41,946 bases of DNA from Candidatus Falkowiibacteriota bacterium (GCA_012800315.1 JAAZJO010000010.1:109942-151887), one strand, 5' to 3'; shown: positions 8,610 to 16,075, counted from the first letter of the stretch. The notes: generated by a model from the letters alone, not told the origin. Translations and numbers: made by a program.

Positions 8610-10502
8610 ATGGTTAATTTTAATAAAGAAGAAAATCCAAATAAAATTACACTGCAATCAAAAGTTTCTTTGAGAGCAGGTGCACGAGAGCAAAATATTG
8701 AAGCTGATCCGCATTTAACGAGAGAGGTGATTGAGGAGGAGAAAGCGTTTCGGCGTGGTATTTTATCTGTCCGTGATATTATTGCGCCTGCTAGTTTGCG
8801 CGTGGAAGCAAATTATTTACGCCTAGGTGATAAGTTTTTACGAACGATATTTATTATCAGTTATCCGCGCTATATTTCGGTCGGCTGGTTTGCGCCAATT
8901 ATTAATTTGAATGTGACTTTTGATGTTTCCATGTTTTTTTATCCAGTGAAAAGCGCGATTGTTTTAAAGCAATTAAAAAATCGGGTTGGTGGTTTAGAGG
9001 CGCAAATTATTTCTGATGCTGAGAAGGGAGCGGCTCGTGATCCACTTAGAGAAACTGCTTTGCGAGATATTGAGGCTTTGCGTGACGCATTAACACAAGG
9101 AACAGAAAAATTTTTCCAATTCGCCCTTTACATAACTGCTTATGCGGAAAGTTTAGAAGAGTTAGATCGTTTATCTGATCAGATTGAGGATATTCTTGGT
9201 TCGCGCTTAGTTTATTCTCGCCGGGTTTATTATCAGGCTGAGCAAGGCTTTAATTCAACTATGCCTTTAGGCAATGATGAGTTATATATTACTTTTAACA
9301 TGAATTCTTCACCGATTGCCTCATCTTTTCCTTTTATTTCCAGCGAATTAACCAGTGATCAAGGGATTTTATATGGTATTAATCGGCATAATAATAGCTT
9401 GATTTTATTTGATCGTTTTTCTTTACAGAATGCGAATTCGGTAGTTTTTGCTACCTCGGGTGCTGGTAAAAGCTATGCGATTAAATTAGAAATTTTACGT
9501 TCATTAATGTTAGGCACGGAAGTGATTGTGATTGATCCAGAATATGAATATAAACATTTAGCTGAAGCGGTTGGTGGTACTTATATTAATATTTCTTTGT
9601 CTTCAGAAAATAAAATTAATCCTTTTGATTTACCGCGTTCGGTCGGCGGGGAAGCGAAACCAAAAGATATTATTAGAAGTGCAGTGATTACGCTTAAAGG
9701 TTTAGCTCGTTTAATGCTTGGTAATTTAAGTTATGATGAAGACTCAATTATTGATCGGGCGCTTTTAGAAACTTATGCGAAAAAGGATATTACACCAGAT
9801 TCTGATTTATCAAAAATTGAAGCACCGATCATGTCTGATTTTGAGCAAGTTTTAGATGGCATGGAAGGTGGTTCAGAATTAGCTTTGCGCTTGCGCAAAT
9901 TTACAGAAGGCACCTTTTCTGGTTTGCTTAATAATCAAACCAACGTAGAAATGAATAATCAATTAGTTTGTTTTTCTGTGCGTGATCTGGAGGATGAGTT
10001 GCGCCCAATAGCTATTTATACGATTGTTAATTATATTTGGAACATTGTACGCAGTGAGATGAAGAAGAGAATTTTAGTGATTGATGAGGCTTGGTGGATG
10101 ATGCAGCATGAAGATTCGGCTAAATTTATTTTTGCTTTAGTTAAACGTTGTCGTAAATATTATTTAGGCGTAACCACGATTACGCAAGATGTTAATGACT
10201 TTTTAGTTTCTCCTTATGGCCAAGCGATTGTGACTAACTCTTCTTTGCAAATTTTATTGAAGCAGTCTCCGGCAGCGATTGATTTAGTACAAAAAACTTT
10301 TATTCTCACTGAAGGAGAAAAATATTTATTATTAGAATGTGGAATTGGAGAAGGAATTTTCTTTGCTGGCAATAAACACGTAGCCATGAAAGTAGTTGCC
10401 TCCTATACTGAAGATCAATTAATTACATCTGATCCGCGTCAACTCTTAGAAATTGAAGAAGCGAAAAAAGAGTTTGAAGAAAATTTAAAGGCACAAGGTT
10501 AA
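8610..10502 (+). CDS. virB4: VirB4-type secretion ATPase
   Basis: This 630-residue ATPase powers type IV secretion machines from the inner face of the membrane. The Walker A motif GAGKS is at residues 284-288 (Lys287) and Walker B LVIDEAWW places the catalytic acidic pair at Asp492-Glu493. Residues 1-240 form the membrane-facing N-terminal domain, with a YPRY element and the F-F-x-P-V-K-S strand. The C-terminal part contains a TQD motif after Walker B and ends in the expected charged helix. It follows its four-base neighbour, the VirB4-N-like gene, and precedes a VirB8-like candidate. No VirD4-type coupling ATPase and no relaxase are in the window, so the substrate (DNA or protein) cannot be told. 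Confidence 0.9.
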   Translation: MVNFNKEENPNKITLQSKVSLRAGAREQNIEADPHLTREVIEEEKAFRRGILSVRDIIAPASLRVEANYLRLGDKFLRTIFIISYPRYISVGWFAPIINLNVTFDVSMFFYPVKSAIVLKQLKNRVGGLEAQIISDAEKGAARDPLRETALRDIEALRDALTQGTEKFFQFALYITAYAESLEELDRLSDQIEDILGSRLVYSRRVYYQAEQGFNSTMPLGNDELYITFNMNSSPIASSFPFISSELTSDQGILYGINRHNNSLILFDRFSLQNANSVVFATSGAGKSYAIKLEILRSLMLGTEVIVIDPEYEYKHLAEAVGGTYINISLSSENKINPFDLPRSVGGEAKPKDIIRSAVITLKGLARLMLGNLSYDEDSIIDRALLETYAKKDITPDSDLSKIEAPIMSDFEQVLDGMEGGSELALRLRKFTEGTFSGLLNNQTNVEMNNQLVCFSVRDLEDELRPIAIYTIVNYIWNIVRSEMKKRILVIDEAWWMMQHEDSAKFIFALVKRCRKYYLGVTTITQDVNDFLVSPYGQAIVTNSSLQILLKQSPAAIDLVQKTFILTEGEKYLLLECGIGEGIFFAGNKHVAMKVVASYTEDQLITSDPRQLLEIEEAKKEFEENLKAQG

Positions 10503-10527
10503 AGTAAAATAATTTAATTAGAAATAT

Positions 10528-11148
10528 ATGCGAGCTGACAGAAAAAAAACTGGAATATTAATCATCATTATTGCTTTGATTATTATTATTGCGATAATTT
10601 ATTTTGTTTTTTTAAGAAAATCAGCTATTACTGAGCCGATTGAAGGGTTATTGGAGCCGGAAATTTCCGATAGTTTACCAGCAGGGGAACAGGTGGGGCA
10701 GACTACTCCAGGAGATAAACAGCCGCTGGTTAATTATGATGTGACCACTGAAGCCCCCCATAAAATTAATGGTGATGATTTAGGAAAAATGTCTATGTCC
10801 TTTGCCGAGCGTTTTGGTTCTTTTTCTAATCAATCTAATTATGGCAATTTTACAGATTTAAGCATTATGATGACTGAGGCGATGAATAATTGGGCGAAAA
10901 AAAATGTTGAAAATCTGCGGGCTAAAACTTCGGACTCATCTTATTATGGTATACATACTACTGCCTTAACTTATGAAGTTAAAAAGTTTGATGATAAGGC
11001 TGGTGTGGCAGAAATATATGTACAAACACAGCGCCGAGAAAGTACTAAAGATATTAACGGGGGAGAGCCATTTATTCAGGGAATAAATATTAGTTTAGTT
11101 AAAGTTAACGGTGATTGGCTATTTGATAAAGCTTATTGGCAGGAATAG
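10528..11148 (+). CDS. Membrane-anchored protein, possible VirB8/TcpC-like component
   Basis: A 206-residue protein with one N-terminal membrane helix (residues about 8-29, almost all Ile/Ala/Phe), a Pro/Glu/Gly linker, and an extracytoplasmic domain of about 130 residues. That domain has an A-E-R-F-G-S-F-S motif followed by a helix, and ends in beta strands closing with a G-D-W-L-F-D-x-A-Y-W pattern, as in NTF2-like folds. VirB8 and TcpC, bitopic components of type IV secretion systems, have this architecture, and the gene follows virB4. The fold call is from pattern and context, not from a search. It is separated from radA by 33 bases without an evident terminator. Confidence 0.6.
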   Translation: MRADRKKTGILIIIIALIIIIAIIYFVFLRKSAITEPIEGLLEPEISDSLPAGEQVGQTTPGDKQPLVNYDVTTEAPHKINGDDLGKMSMSFAERFGSFSNQSNYGNFTDLSIMMTEAMNNWAKKNVENLRAKTSDSSYYGIHTTALTYEVKKFDDKAGVAEIYVQTQRRESTKDINGGEPFIQGINISLVKVNGDWLFDKAYWQE

Positions 11149-11181
11149 TTAGAAAAAAATCAGAGTAGTTATAAAATTATT

Positions 11182-12540
11182 ATGTCCATGATTAAAACAA
11201 TTTTTGTTTGTAGTAATTGTGACGCCCAGTTTCCGAAATGGAGTGGGCGTTGTTTAGAGTGTGGTTCTTGGGGGACTTTGCGAGAAGAGACGCTTGATAA
11301 TAAAGAAGCAGAAAAAGCAGCCATTAAAAAGGCGGTTAACAAAGCGGGGGGAGCGGAAATTATTGATTTAACAACCATTAAAGCAAACACTTTAGAGCGA
11401 TTAAAAACAGGTATTGATGAAATTGATCGGGTGTTAGGTGGTGGTTTAGTGCCTGGGTCTTTAGTTTTATTGAGCGGTGAACCTGGTATTGGTAAGTCAA
11501 CTTTAGTGGCACAAATAGCTAATGCGGTTGGTAAAAATTACGAAACAGTTTATGTGAGTGGTGAAGAGTCAGCTGCTCAAGTTAAATCACGTTTAAATCG
11601 CTTAAAATGTGATTTAAAAAATTTAAAATTTATTTCAGAAACAAATATTGAAAAAATAGTTTCCACCGCTACTCGGGTTAAGCCGGATATTTTAATTATT
11701 GATTCAATTCAGACTGTTTATTCTTCTTTAATTCCAGCGGAGGCAGGCAGCATTTCTCAAATTCGGGCAGCAGCGGTTAAATTTCTTGAATTGGCAAAAG
11801 AAAATGAGATCACTGTTTTCTTAATTGGTCATATCACCAAGGACGGAACAGTGGCTGGTCCAAAATCTTTAGAACATATTGTGGATACTGTTTTATATTT
11901 AGAGAGTGAAACTAATAATAATTATTGCTTGCTACGCGCTACAAAGAATCGTTTTGGTTCAGTTAATGAATTAGGTGTTTTAGAAATGACGGGTGCTGGT
12001 TTTCAGGAAGTGAAAAATCCGAGTTTAATTTTTGTTGAAAGCGGATTAAATAATTTAGCTGGTTCAGTTGTCGGTTGCGTTATTGAAGGAACGCGTCCCT
12101 TTTTAGTTGATATGCAGGCCTTAGTGACAAAAACAATTTTTGGTTATCCGCAAAGAAAAACTAGCGGTTTTGATACAGGGCGCCTGCAAGTTTTGAGCGC
12201 TGTTATTTCTAAGCGCACAAAAATAAATTTAATTAGCTCGGACATAATTCTAAATGTGGTTGGTGGTTTAAAAATTTCTGATCCAGCGCTAGACTTGACT
12301 GCTTGTGCGGCCATAATTCTATCAAGTATCAATAAAAACCTTGATCGTCAGACGATTGTTTTAGGGGAGGTTGGTTTAGGTGGGGAAGTGCGGAATGTTT
12401 TTCGTTTAGCAGAAAGATTAAAGGAGGCAGAAAGATTAGGTTATAAGACAGCAATTATTCCTGAGACTGATGTTAAGGCAGGAAGGTTAAAATTAATTAA
12501 AGTAAAAGATTTAGGTGAATTAATGGCGGTGATTAAATAA
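11182..12540 (+). CDS. radA: DNA repair and recombination protein RadA
   Basis: RadA (Sms) is a RecA-related helicase-like ATPase that promotes branch migration in recombination and natural transformation. All hallmarks are present: an N-terminal four-cysteine zinc finger (Cys10, 13, 24, 27), Walker A GEPGIGKST at residues 99-107, the RadA-specific KNRFG motif at 255-259, and a C-terminal Lon-like domain (about residues 285-452) with a GEVGLGGEVR segment. The length, 452, is normal. A second Met at residue 3 is an alternative start. It is the last gene before a strong terminator and follows the secretion genes after only 33 bases, so it may be co-transcribed with them. Confidence 0.97.
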   Translation: MSMIKTIFVCSNCDAQFPKWSGRCLECGSWGTLREETLDNKEAEKAAIKKAVNKAGGAEIIDLTTIKANTLERLKTGIDEIDRVLGGGLVPGSLVLLSGEPGIGKSTLVAQIANAVGKNYETVYVSGEESAAQVKSRLNRLKCDLKNLKFISETNIEKIVSTATRVKPDILIIDSIQTVYSSLIPAEAGSISQIRAAAVKFLELAKENEITVFLIGHITKDGTVAGPKSLEHIVDTVLYLESETNNNYCLLRATKNRFGSVNELGVLEMTGAGFQEVKNPSLIFVESGLNNLAGSVVGCVIEGTRPFLVDMQALVTKTIFGYPQRKTSGFDTGRLQVLSAVISKRTKINLISSDIILNVVGGLKISDPALDLTACAAIILSSINKNLDRQTIVLGEVGLGGEVRNVFRLAERLKEAERLGYKTAIIPETDVKAGRLKLIKVKDLGELMAVIK

Positions 12541-12554
12541 TTGAACTAAAAAGA

Positions 12555-12586
12555 AAAAACGGGGTCTTACTCAGACTCCGTTTTTA
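12555..12586. terminator. Bidirectional terminator between radA and a convergent gene
   Basis: A 13-bp stem with one G-T wobble (aaaaacggggtct at 12555-12567 with agactccgttttt at 12573-12585) and a 5-nt loop. T-runs follow on both strands, so it can stop radA transcription and the minus-strand gene that ends at 12592. Confidence 0.9.
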
Positions 12587-12591
12587 TTTTT

Positions 12592-12903
12592 TTAAGCTAT
12601 TAGCTTTTGATTTAATTTTTCTTTTTGTGCTTTCTGGATTTTGATTTTTTCCTTTTTTTTCTTTGCTGTTAATTTGCGCCGCTTCTCTTTAAAGACTTCC
12701 AGCAATATGCCATGGTCCTTTTCATTAAGTCGGACGCGAGCATAGTTTTTGTACTCCGGCTCTCTGTTACCCCTATCCCATTCTTTTTCGGAGTAGGTAG
12801 CGACTAACATATTAGTGCCGGCCTCGTTTAAGAGGACTTCGTTGGGGTCAACGATTATTTCCTCTCCCGTAATCGGGTCTTTCCCAGTCATCATTGGCTT
12901 CAT
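12592..12903 (-). CDS. Small charged protein of unknown function
   Basis: The ATG at 12903 is preferred over an in-frame TTG two codons upstream; the product is 103 residues. There is no signal peptide or membrane segment. The first 50 residues contain acidic and hydrophobic alternation with a DPITGEEI motif; the last 35 are almost entirely Lys, Glu, Gln and Leu and should form a basic helix. It is a single-gene unit: its own consensus promoter lies 58 bases upstream and the bidirectional terminator directly downstream. Codon choice is richer in G and C (GAC, CTC, GTC, CGC) than in neighbouring operons. A nucleic-acid- or ribosome-binding role is conceivable from the basic tail but is a guess. 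Confidence 0.7.
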   Translation of the reverse strand: MKPMMTGKDPITGEEIIVDPNEVLLNEAGTNMLVATYSEKEWDRGNREPEYKNYARVRLNEKDHGILLEVFKEKRRKLTAKKKKEKIKIQKAQKEKLNQKLIA

Positions 12904-12960
12904 TTTCAACTTTTTTTAAAAAATTAATAATAATAAAAAGAACAATTCTCTATAAAAGAC

Positions 12961-12989
12961 ATTATATCATTTATTTTTATTTATGTCAA
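12961..12989 (-). promoter_or_regulatory. Consensus promoter of the small charged protein gene
   Basis: Read on the minus strand, TTGACA (12984-12989), a 17-bp spacer ending in TGA and TATAAT (12961-12966): a perfect -35/-10 pair with an extended -10. The start would be near 12954, 50 nt before the ATG at 12903. The inverted repeat at 12989-13001 abuts the -35. Confidence 0.9.
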
Positions 12990-13035
12990 GCCAATTTGGC
13001 TATAATATAAGAATTGGGCAATATTTAGCCAAATT
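12989..13035. repeat. Inverted repeats with AGCCAA half-sites
   Basis: AGCCAA-T-TTGGCT at 12989-13001 is a perfect 13-bp palindrome. A wider pair, aatttggcta (12993-13002) and tagccaaatt (13026-13035), gives a 10-bp stem with a 23-nt loop that overlaps the recG stop codon. It lies immediately upstream of the -35 at 12984-12989 on the minus strand. It could be an operator for that promoter or a weak recG terminator without U-run. Confidence 0.6.
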
Positions 13036-15082
13036 ACTCTAAATGTACAGAGTCCTCCCATTCGCCTAATTTGGCTCGTAGTAGGGGATATTTAGTTAAT
13101 TCTGGGTCTTGAGCCACTAAAGCACTAGCCTCTTCCTGAGCCTTTTTAATGCTCTCATAATCAAAGAGTGAGGCGATTTGTAGTTCTGGGAAGCCACTTT
13201 GGCTAATTCCATATATTTCCCCAGCACCTCGTAGTTTTAGATCAATTTTTGCCAGTGAAAATCCGTCGTTATATTTTGTTAGAGCTGCTAAGCGTTCCAG
13301 GGTTTTAGGATTATTTAGTTCTTCGTTTGAAGGAAAAAGAAAGCAATATGATTGATAGTCACTGCGTCCAACTCGTCCTCGGAATTGGTGCAGGGTTGCT
13401 AAACCAAAACGTTCAGCACCTTCAATAATCATGATGGTAGCATTAGGCACATCAATTCCAACTTCAATCACGGAGGTAGAAACAAGAATTTGAATTTTGT
13501 TGGCTAAGAAATCAGTCATCACCGCTTCTTTTTCTTTAGCTTTTAAGCGACCATGTAATAATCCAACTTTAAGCTCTGGAAATATTTCTTTGTCTAATTT
13601 TTCATGTTCTTTTTTAACAGACTTTACACCGAGCTTGTCTGATTCATCAATTAAAGGACAAACAACAAAAGCCTGACGCCCAGAGTTTATTTGCTCACGG
13701 ATGAAGTGATAGGCTGCTTGGCGCTTTTCTTCAGTAATTAGTTTAGTGATAATTTTTTTTCGCTTAGCCGGCATTTGATTAATTAGAGAAATATCTAAAT
13801 CACCATAAATGGCTAGAGCTAAAGAGCGGGGGATTGGAGTAGCCGTCATGGAAAGAAAGTGTGGCGTTAATTCATGCTTATTATCTTTTTTACTATTAAC
13901 AGTTAAAAGTTTTTGTCGTTGTTTAACACCAAAACGATGTTGTTCATCAACAATCACTAGAGCTAAATCATGAAACTTAACATTTTCTTGGATTAAGGCT
14001 TGAGTTCCGATCACAATATTGGCGTCGGTGGCTTTTTTTGTTTTATGACTATGGGTTAATAATTCAATTTTAAAGTTATAGGGTGCTAGTAGTTTTTTAA
14101 TTGCTTGAAAATGCTGTTCAGCTAAAATTTCGGTTGGCACCATTAAAGCAGCTTGTTTTCCGTTTAAAGCCACATTTAATAAAGCGATCACCGCTACTAA
14201 AGTTTTGCCGCTACCAACATCACCCTCTAAAAGGCGGCTCATGGGTGAATTAGTATTAATATCTTGCAAGATTTCCCAAGCAGATTTTTTTTGTGCATCA
14301 GTTAATTTAAATGGCAGAGAGGCGACAAATTCTTGGGTAGCTTTTTTTTGGAATTTTATTTTTGGGGCTGCTTTGCTTTTTATTTTTTTCTTAATTATTT
14401 GTGCTTTTAGTTGACGTAAAAATAATTCGGTAAAGCCTAATCTTTTTTGAGCAGCTAAAACCTCGTTTAGATTTTTGGGAAAATGAATTTTTTTAAGCGC
14501 TTCATTTAAATCCAATAACCCTAAACGTTTTTTTATATCATTAGGTAACCAATCCTCTGCCTGGTCAGCTAGAAAAATAACCTGTTTTATCAGGGCTCTA
14601 ATTTGTTTTTGTGTGATAGAGGCGGTTAAGTGATAATTAGGAACTAGACCTTTAGTATGAATTAAGTCTTTAGAAATTATTTTTTCATATAGCGGCGAAA
14701 TCATGGTGAGTTGCCCATAGTTTTCACTCACACGACCAGCTAAAGAAATTCGGTCGCCAACTTTGATGGTGCGGGTTAGGAAGGGCTGATTAAACCAAAT
14801 AATTTTTATGGTATCACTATCATCACTAACTAAGGCTTCAGTTAAATATAATCGTCGTCGCGCGCTACGTTTATTTTGAATAAGCTCAACCGTGCCAATA
14901 ATATTAGCATTTAGATTAACTTTTAAGTCGGCAATAGGTAGGCTTTTAGTGAAATCATCATAACGAAAAGGGAAGTAAAATAATAGATCTTGAACAGTTT
15001 CTAAACCCAACCTATTTAAAGCCTTGGTCGTTTTTTCGCCAACCCGATATAGTTCTTTTATTTTTGTAGTAAAAGTGATCAT
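13034..15082 (-). CDS. recG: ATP-dependent DNA helicase RecG
   Basis: RecG remodels stalled replication forks and Holliday junctions. The protein has 682 residues, near the usual length. The N-terminal wedge domain starts with a helix-hairpin-helix-like stretch and an LFYFPFRYDD motif. The helicase core carries GDVGSGKT at residues 287-294 (Lys293), the DEQH box at 379-382, an S-M-T-A-T-P-I-P-R motif III, and a QFRGRVGRSD motif VI near the end; the C-terminal RecG wedge-interacting segment follows. It is preceded on the minus strand by a tRNA-Arg gene and its terminator. A TTGTGC/TAGACT pair just before the ATG could give an almost leaderless transcript. Confidence 0.97.
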   Translation of the reverse strand: MITFTTKIKELYRVGEKTTKALNRLGLETVQDLLFYFPFRYDDFTKSLPIADLKVNLNANIIGTVELIQNKRSARRRLYLTEALVSDDSDTIKIIWFNQPFLTRTIKVGDRISLAGRVSENYGQLTMISPLYEKIISKDLIHTKGLVPNYHLTASITQKQIRALIKQVIFLADQAEDWLPNDIKKRLGLLDLNEALKKIHFPKNLNEVLAAQKRLGFTELFLRQLKAQIIKKKIKSKAAPKIKFQKKATQEFVASLPFKLTDAQKKSAWEILQDINTNSPMSRLLEGDVGSGKTLVAVIALLNVALNGKQAALMVPTEILAEQHFQAIKKLLAPYNFKIELLTHSHKTKKATDANIVIGTQALIQENVKFHDLALVIVDEQHRFGVKQRQKLLTVNSKKDNKHELTPHFLSMTATPIPRSLALAIYGDLDISLINQMPAKRKKIITKLITEEKRQAAYHFIREQINSGRQAFVVCPLIDESDKLGVKSVKKEHEKLDKEIFPELKVGLLHGRLKAKEKEAVMTDFLANKIQILVSTSVIEVGIDVPNATIMIIEGAERFGLATLHQFRGRVGRSDYQSYCFLFPSNEELNNPKTLERLAALTKYNDGFSLAKIDLKLRGAGEIYGISQSGFPELQIASLFDYESIKKAQEEASALVAQDPELTKYPLLRAKLGEWEDSVHLE

Positions 15083-15088
15083 AATAAA

Positions 15089-15117
15089 AGTCTAACAAAT
15101 CAAACTAATGAGCACAA
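15089..15117 (-). promoter_or_regulatory. Candidate recG promoter
   Basis: Minus-strand TTGTGC (15112-15117), 17-bp spacer, TAGACT (15089-15094). Only six bases separate the -10 from the recG ATG, so the transcript would begin at or within a base or two of the start codon. The hexamers are imperfect; confidence is moderate. Confidence 0.4.
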
Positions 15118-15123
15118 TTATTA

Positions 15124-15150
15124 AATAAAATAGGGGCTTAAAGCCCCTAT
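15124..15150 (-). terminator. Terminator downstream of tRNA-Arg
   Basis: ataggggc pairs with gcccctat (15130-15137 with 15143-15150) around a short ttaaa loop; on the minus strand it is followed by a U-rich tail. It lies 11 bases beyond the tRNA 3' end and separates it from recG. Confidence 0.85.
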
Positions 15151-15161
15151 AAATAAAAATG

Positions 15162-15233
15162 TGCACCCACCAGGAATCGAACCTGGATTTTAAACTCCGC
15201 AAGCTTACGTCCTATCCGTTGAACGATGGGTGC
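15162..15233 (-). tRNA. tRNA-Arg, anticodon GCG
   Basis: A full 72-nt cloverleaf on the minus strand: acceptor GCACCCA/TGGGTGC with discriminator A73, D-stem GTTC/GGAC with an AACGGATA loop, anticodon stem TAAGC/GTTTA enclosing loop TTGCGGA (anticodon GCG), a 4-nt variable loop, and T-stem CCAGG/CCTGG with loop TTCGATT. The base corresponding to A20, an arginine identity element in Escherichia coli, is present. CCA is not encoded. The anticodon GCG would read CGC and CGU; most bacteria use ACG, edited to inosine, for this box. Confidence 0.95.
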
Positions 15234-15254
15234 TTAATTACCGATAACCAGTTT

Positions 15255-15260
15255 ATTATA
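15255..15260 (-). promoter_or_regulatory. Possible -10 box for tRNA-Arg
   Basis: TATAAT on the minus strand, 21 bases upstream of the tRNA and overlapping the stop codon of the upstream gene. No good -35 lies at 16-18 bp; a TTGACT occurs at only 13 bp. The tRNA may instead be co-transcribed with the membrane protein gene. Confidence 0.3.
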
Positions 15261-15774
15261 GTTTTAGTAGTTTAGTCAACTGTTCAGAAAGGGGATTATT
15301 AGTTCTTTCTAGATCTTCATCAAGATAACGGACTAAAAAATTTCTTACCGTTAAAGCATCCATTCGCCTTAAGGGAAGAGAAAGTCTTTGCTTAGTTGGT
15401 CTTTTAAACTCAAAATATAGTTGCTTAATGCTTTGTTTCGGTTTATAGAGCACACAGAAATTTTTTATTTCATCATAATCATAAAAATTTTCGCCTATTT
15501 TTACTCCTTCTGACCCAAGTTCAACTTCAACCATAGCAGCAGGCTGTTTTTCATATAAGTACATGATCACTGCTGAGAGAACAATGATTAAGATAAAAAG
15601 AAAGTTTGATCTATAGCCAAGAAACTGTAATTTCCACTTAGAAATAGTGAAAAGAGAGAAAAAAATACAGAGAAAAATAAAAATGCCAGCAAAAATATAC
15701 CAGGTTTGGCTTCGCTGGGGAACGCGATATTCTGGCACCTGCCAACGCAGGTAATTGGGGTTTTTTTGAGACAT
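15256..15774 (-). CDS. Membrane protein with two helices and a C-terminal PH-like domain
   Basis: The ATG at 15774 is chosen over an in-frame TTG at 15789; the product is 172 residues. A short N-terminal region with a W-x-V-P-E-Y motif is followed by two membrane helices (about residues 26-45 and 58-77). The remaining 90 residues alternate strands and turns (a G-V-x-I-G-x-x-F-Y-D-Y-D-x-I segment, then a basic stretch and a final helix), which resembles the PH-like domains of small bacterial membrane proteins such as the YdbS/YcxB types. I do not recognise a named family with confidence. An extended -10 lies 40 bases upstream, divergent from the tRNA-Ser promoter. Confidence 0.65.
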   Translation of the reverse strand: MSQKNPNYLRWQVPEYRVPQRSQTWYIFAGIFIFLCIFFSLFTISKWKLQFLGYRSNFLFILIIVLSAVIMYLYEKQPAAMVEVELGSEGVKIGENFYDYDEIKNFCVLYKPKQSIKQLYFEFKRPTKQRLSLPLRRMDALTVRNFLVRYLDEDLERTNNPLSEQLTKLLKL

Positions 15775-15782
15775 AGATTGGT

Positions 15783-15811
15783 TTGACAAGCAAAGTTATA
15801 TTTTATATAGT
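15783..15811 (+). promoter_or_regulatory. Promoter of tRNA-Ser
   Basis: TTGACA (15783-15788), 17-bp spacer, TATAGT (15806-15811). Initiation near 15818 would give a leader of about 44 nt before the tRNA, containing the hairpin at 15841-15858. It overlaps the start region of the divergent membrane protein gene. Confidence 0.7.
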
Positions 15812-15812
15812 A

Positions 15813-15821
15813 ATTATACCA
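15813..15821 (-). promoter_or_regulatory. Extended -10 promoter of the membrane protein gene
   Basis: Minus-strand TGGTATAAT, a perfect extended -10; no clear -35 is present at 17-18 bp. Its -10 starts two bases from the -10 of the divergent tRNA-Ser promoter, so the two promoters should compete. Confidence 0.55.
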
Positions 15822-15840
15822 TAAAAAGTAAAAATGGTAG

Positions 15841-15858
15841 ATACCCCGCAAGGGGTAT
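15841..15858 (+). promoter_or_regulatory. GNRA-loop hairpin in the tRNA-Ser leader
   Basis: ATACCCC-GCAA-GGGGTAT: a perfect 7-bp stem with a GCAA tetraloop, ending three bases before tRNA-Ser. It may be a 5' leader hairpin of the tRNA precursor. As DNA it is also a G-tract palindrome like CsoR/RcnR-family operators, sitting just upstream of the minus-strand promoter. Confidence 0.7.
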
Positions 15859-15861
15859 TTT

Positions 15862-15952
15862 GGAGAGGTGGCCGAGAGGCTGAAGGCGGCAGGTTGCTAA
15901 CCTGTTATAGGAGTTTATACTCCTATCCAGGGTTCGAATCCCTGTCTCTCCG
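15862..15952 (+). tRNA. tRNA-Ser, anticodon GCT
   Basis: A 91-nt class II tRNA: acceptor GGAGAGG/TCTCTCC, discriminator G73, D-arm, anticodon stem GCAGG/CCTGT with loop TTGCTAA (anticodon GCT, reading AGC/AGU), a long variable arm with an AGGAG/CTCCT stem, and T-arm CAGGG/CCCTG with loop TTCGAAT. CCA is not encoded. Own promoter upstream, terminator 30 bases downstream. Confidence 0.97.
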
Positions 15953-15982
15953 CATTATTATGTCAACATAAGATAATTTATT

Positions 15983-16010
15983 AAAATAGAGTTTTTGAAA
16001 CTCTATTTTT
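15983..16010 (+). terminator. Terminator downstream of tRNA-Ser
   Basis: A 12-bp perfect stem (aaaatagagttt at 15983-15994 with aaactctatttt at 15998-16009) with a three-base TTG loop and a trailing T-run. Confidence 0.9.
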
Positions 16011-16046
16011 AGTTAGGGGATAATTATTTTCTTTAAGATAAATTAC

Positions 16047-16075
16047 TTGACATAAAATAGTTATGGGTATATACT
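16047..16075 (+). promoter_or_regulatory. Promoter of the DUF5320/UPF0251/ZIP/YibE-F cluster
   Basis: TTGACA (16047-16052), 17-bp spacer, TATACT (16070-16075). Initiation near 16082 gives a leader of about 55 nt to the ATG at 16137. Confidence 0.8.

Noticed and set aside
13001..13006. Plus-strand TATAAT between the recG stop and the small charged gene
   Set aside because: No -35 at a fitting distance and no gene downstream on the plus strand; it is part of the inverted repeat.
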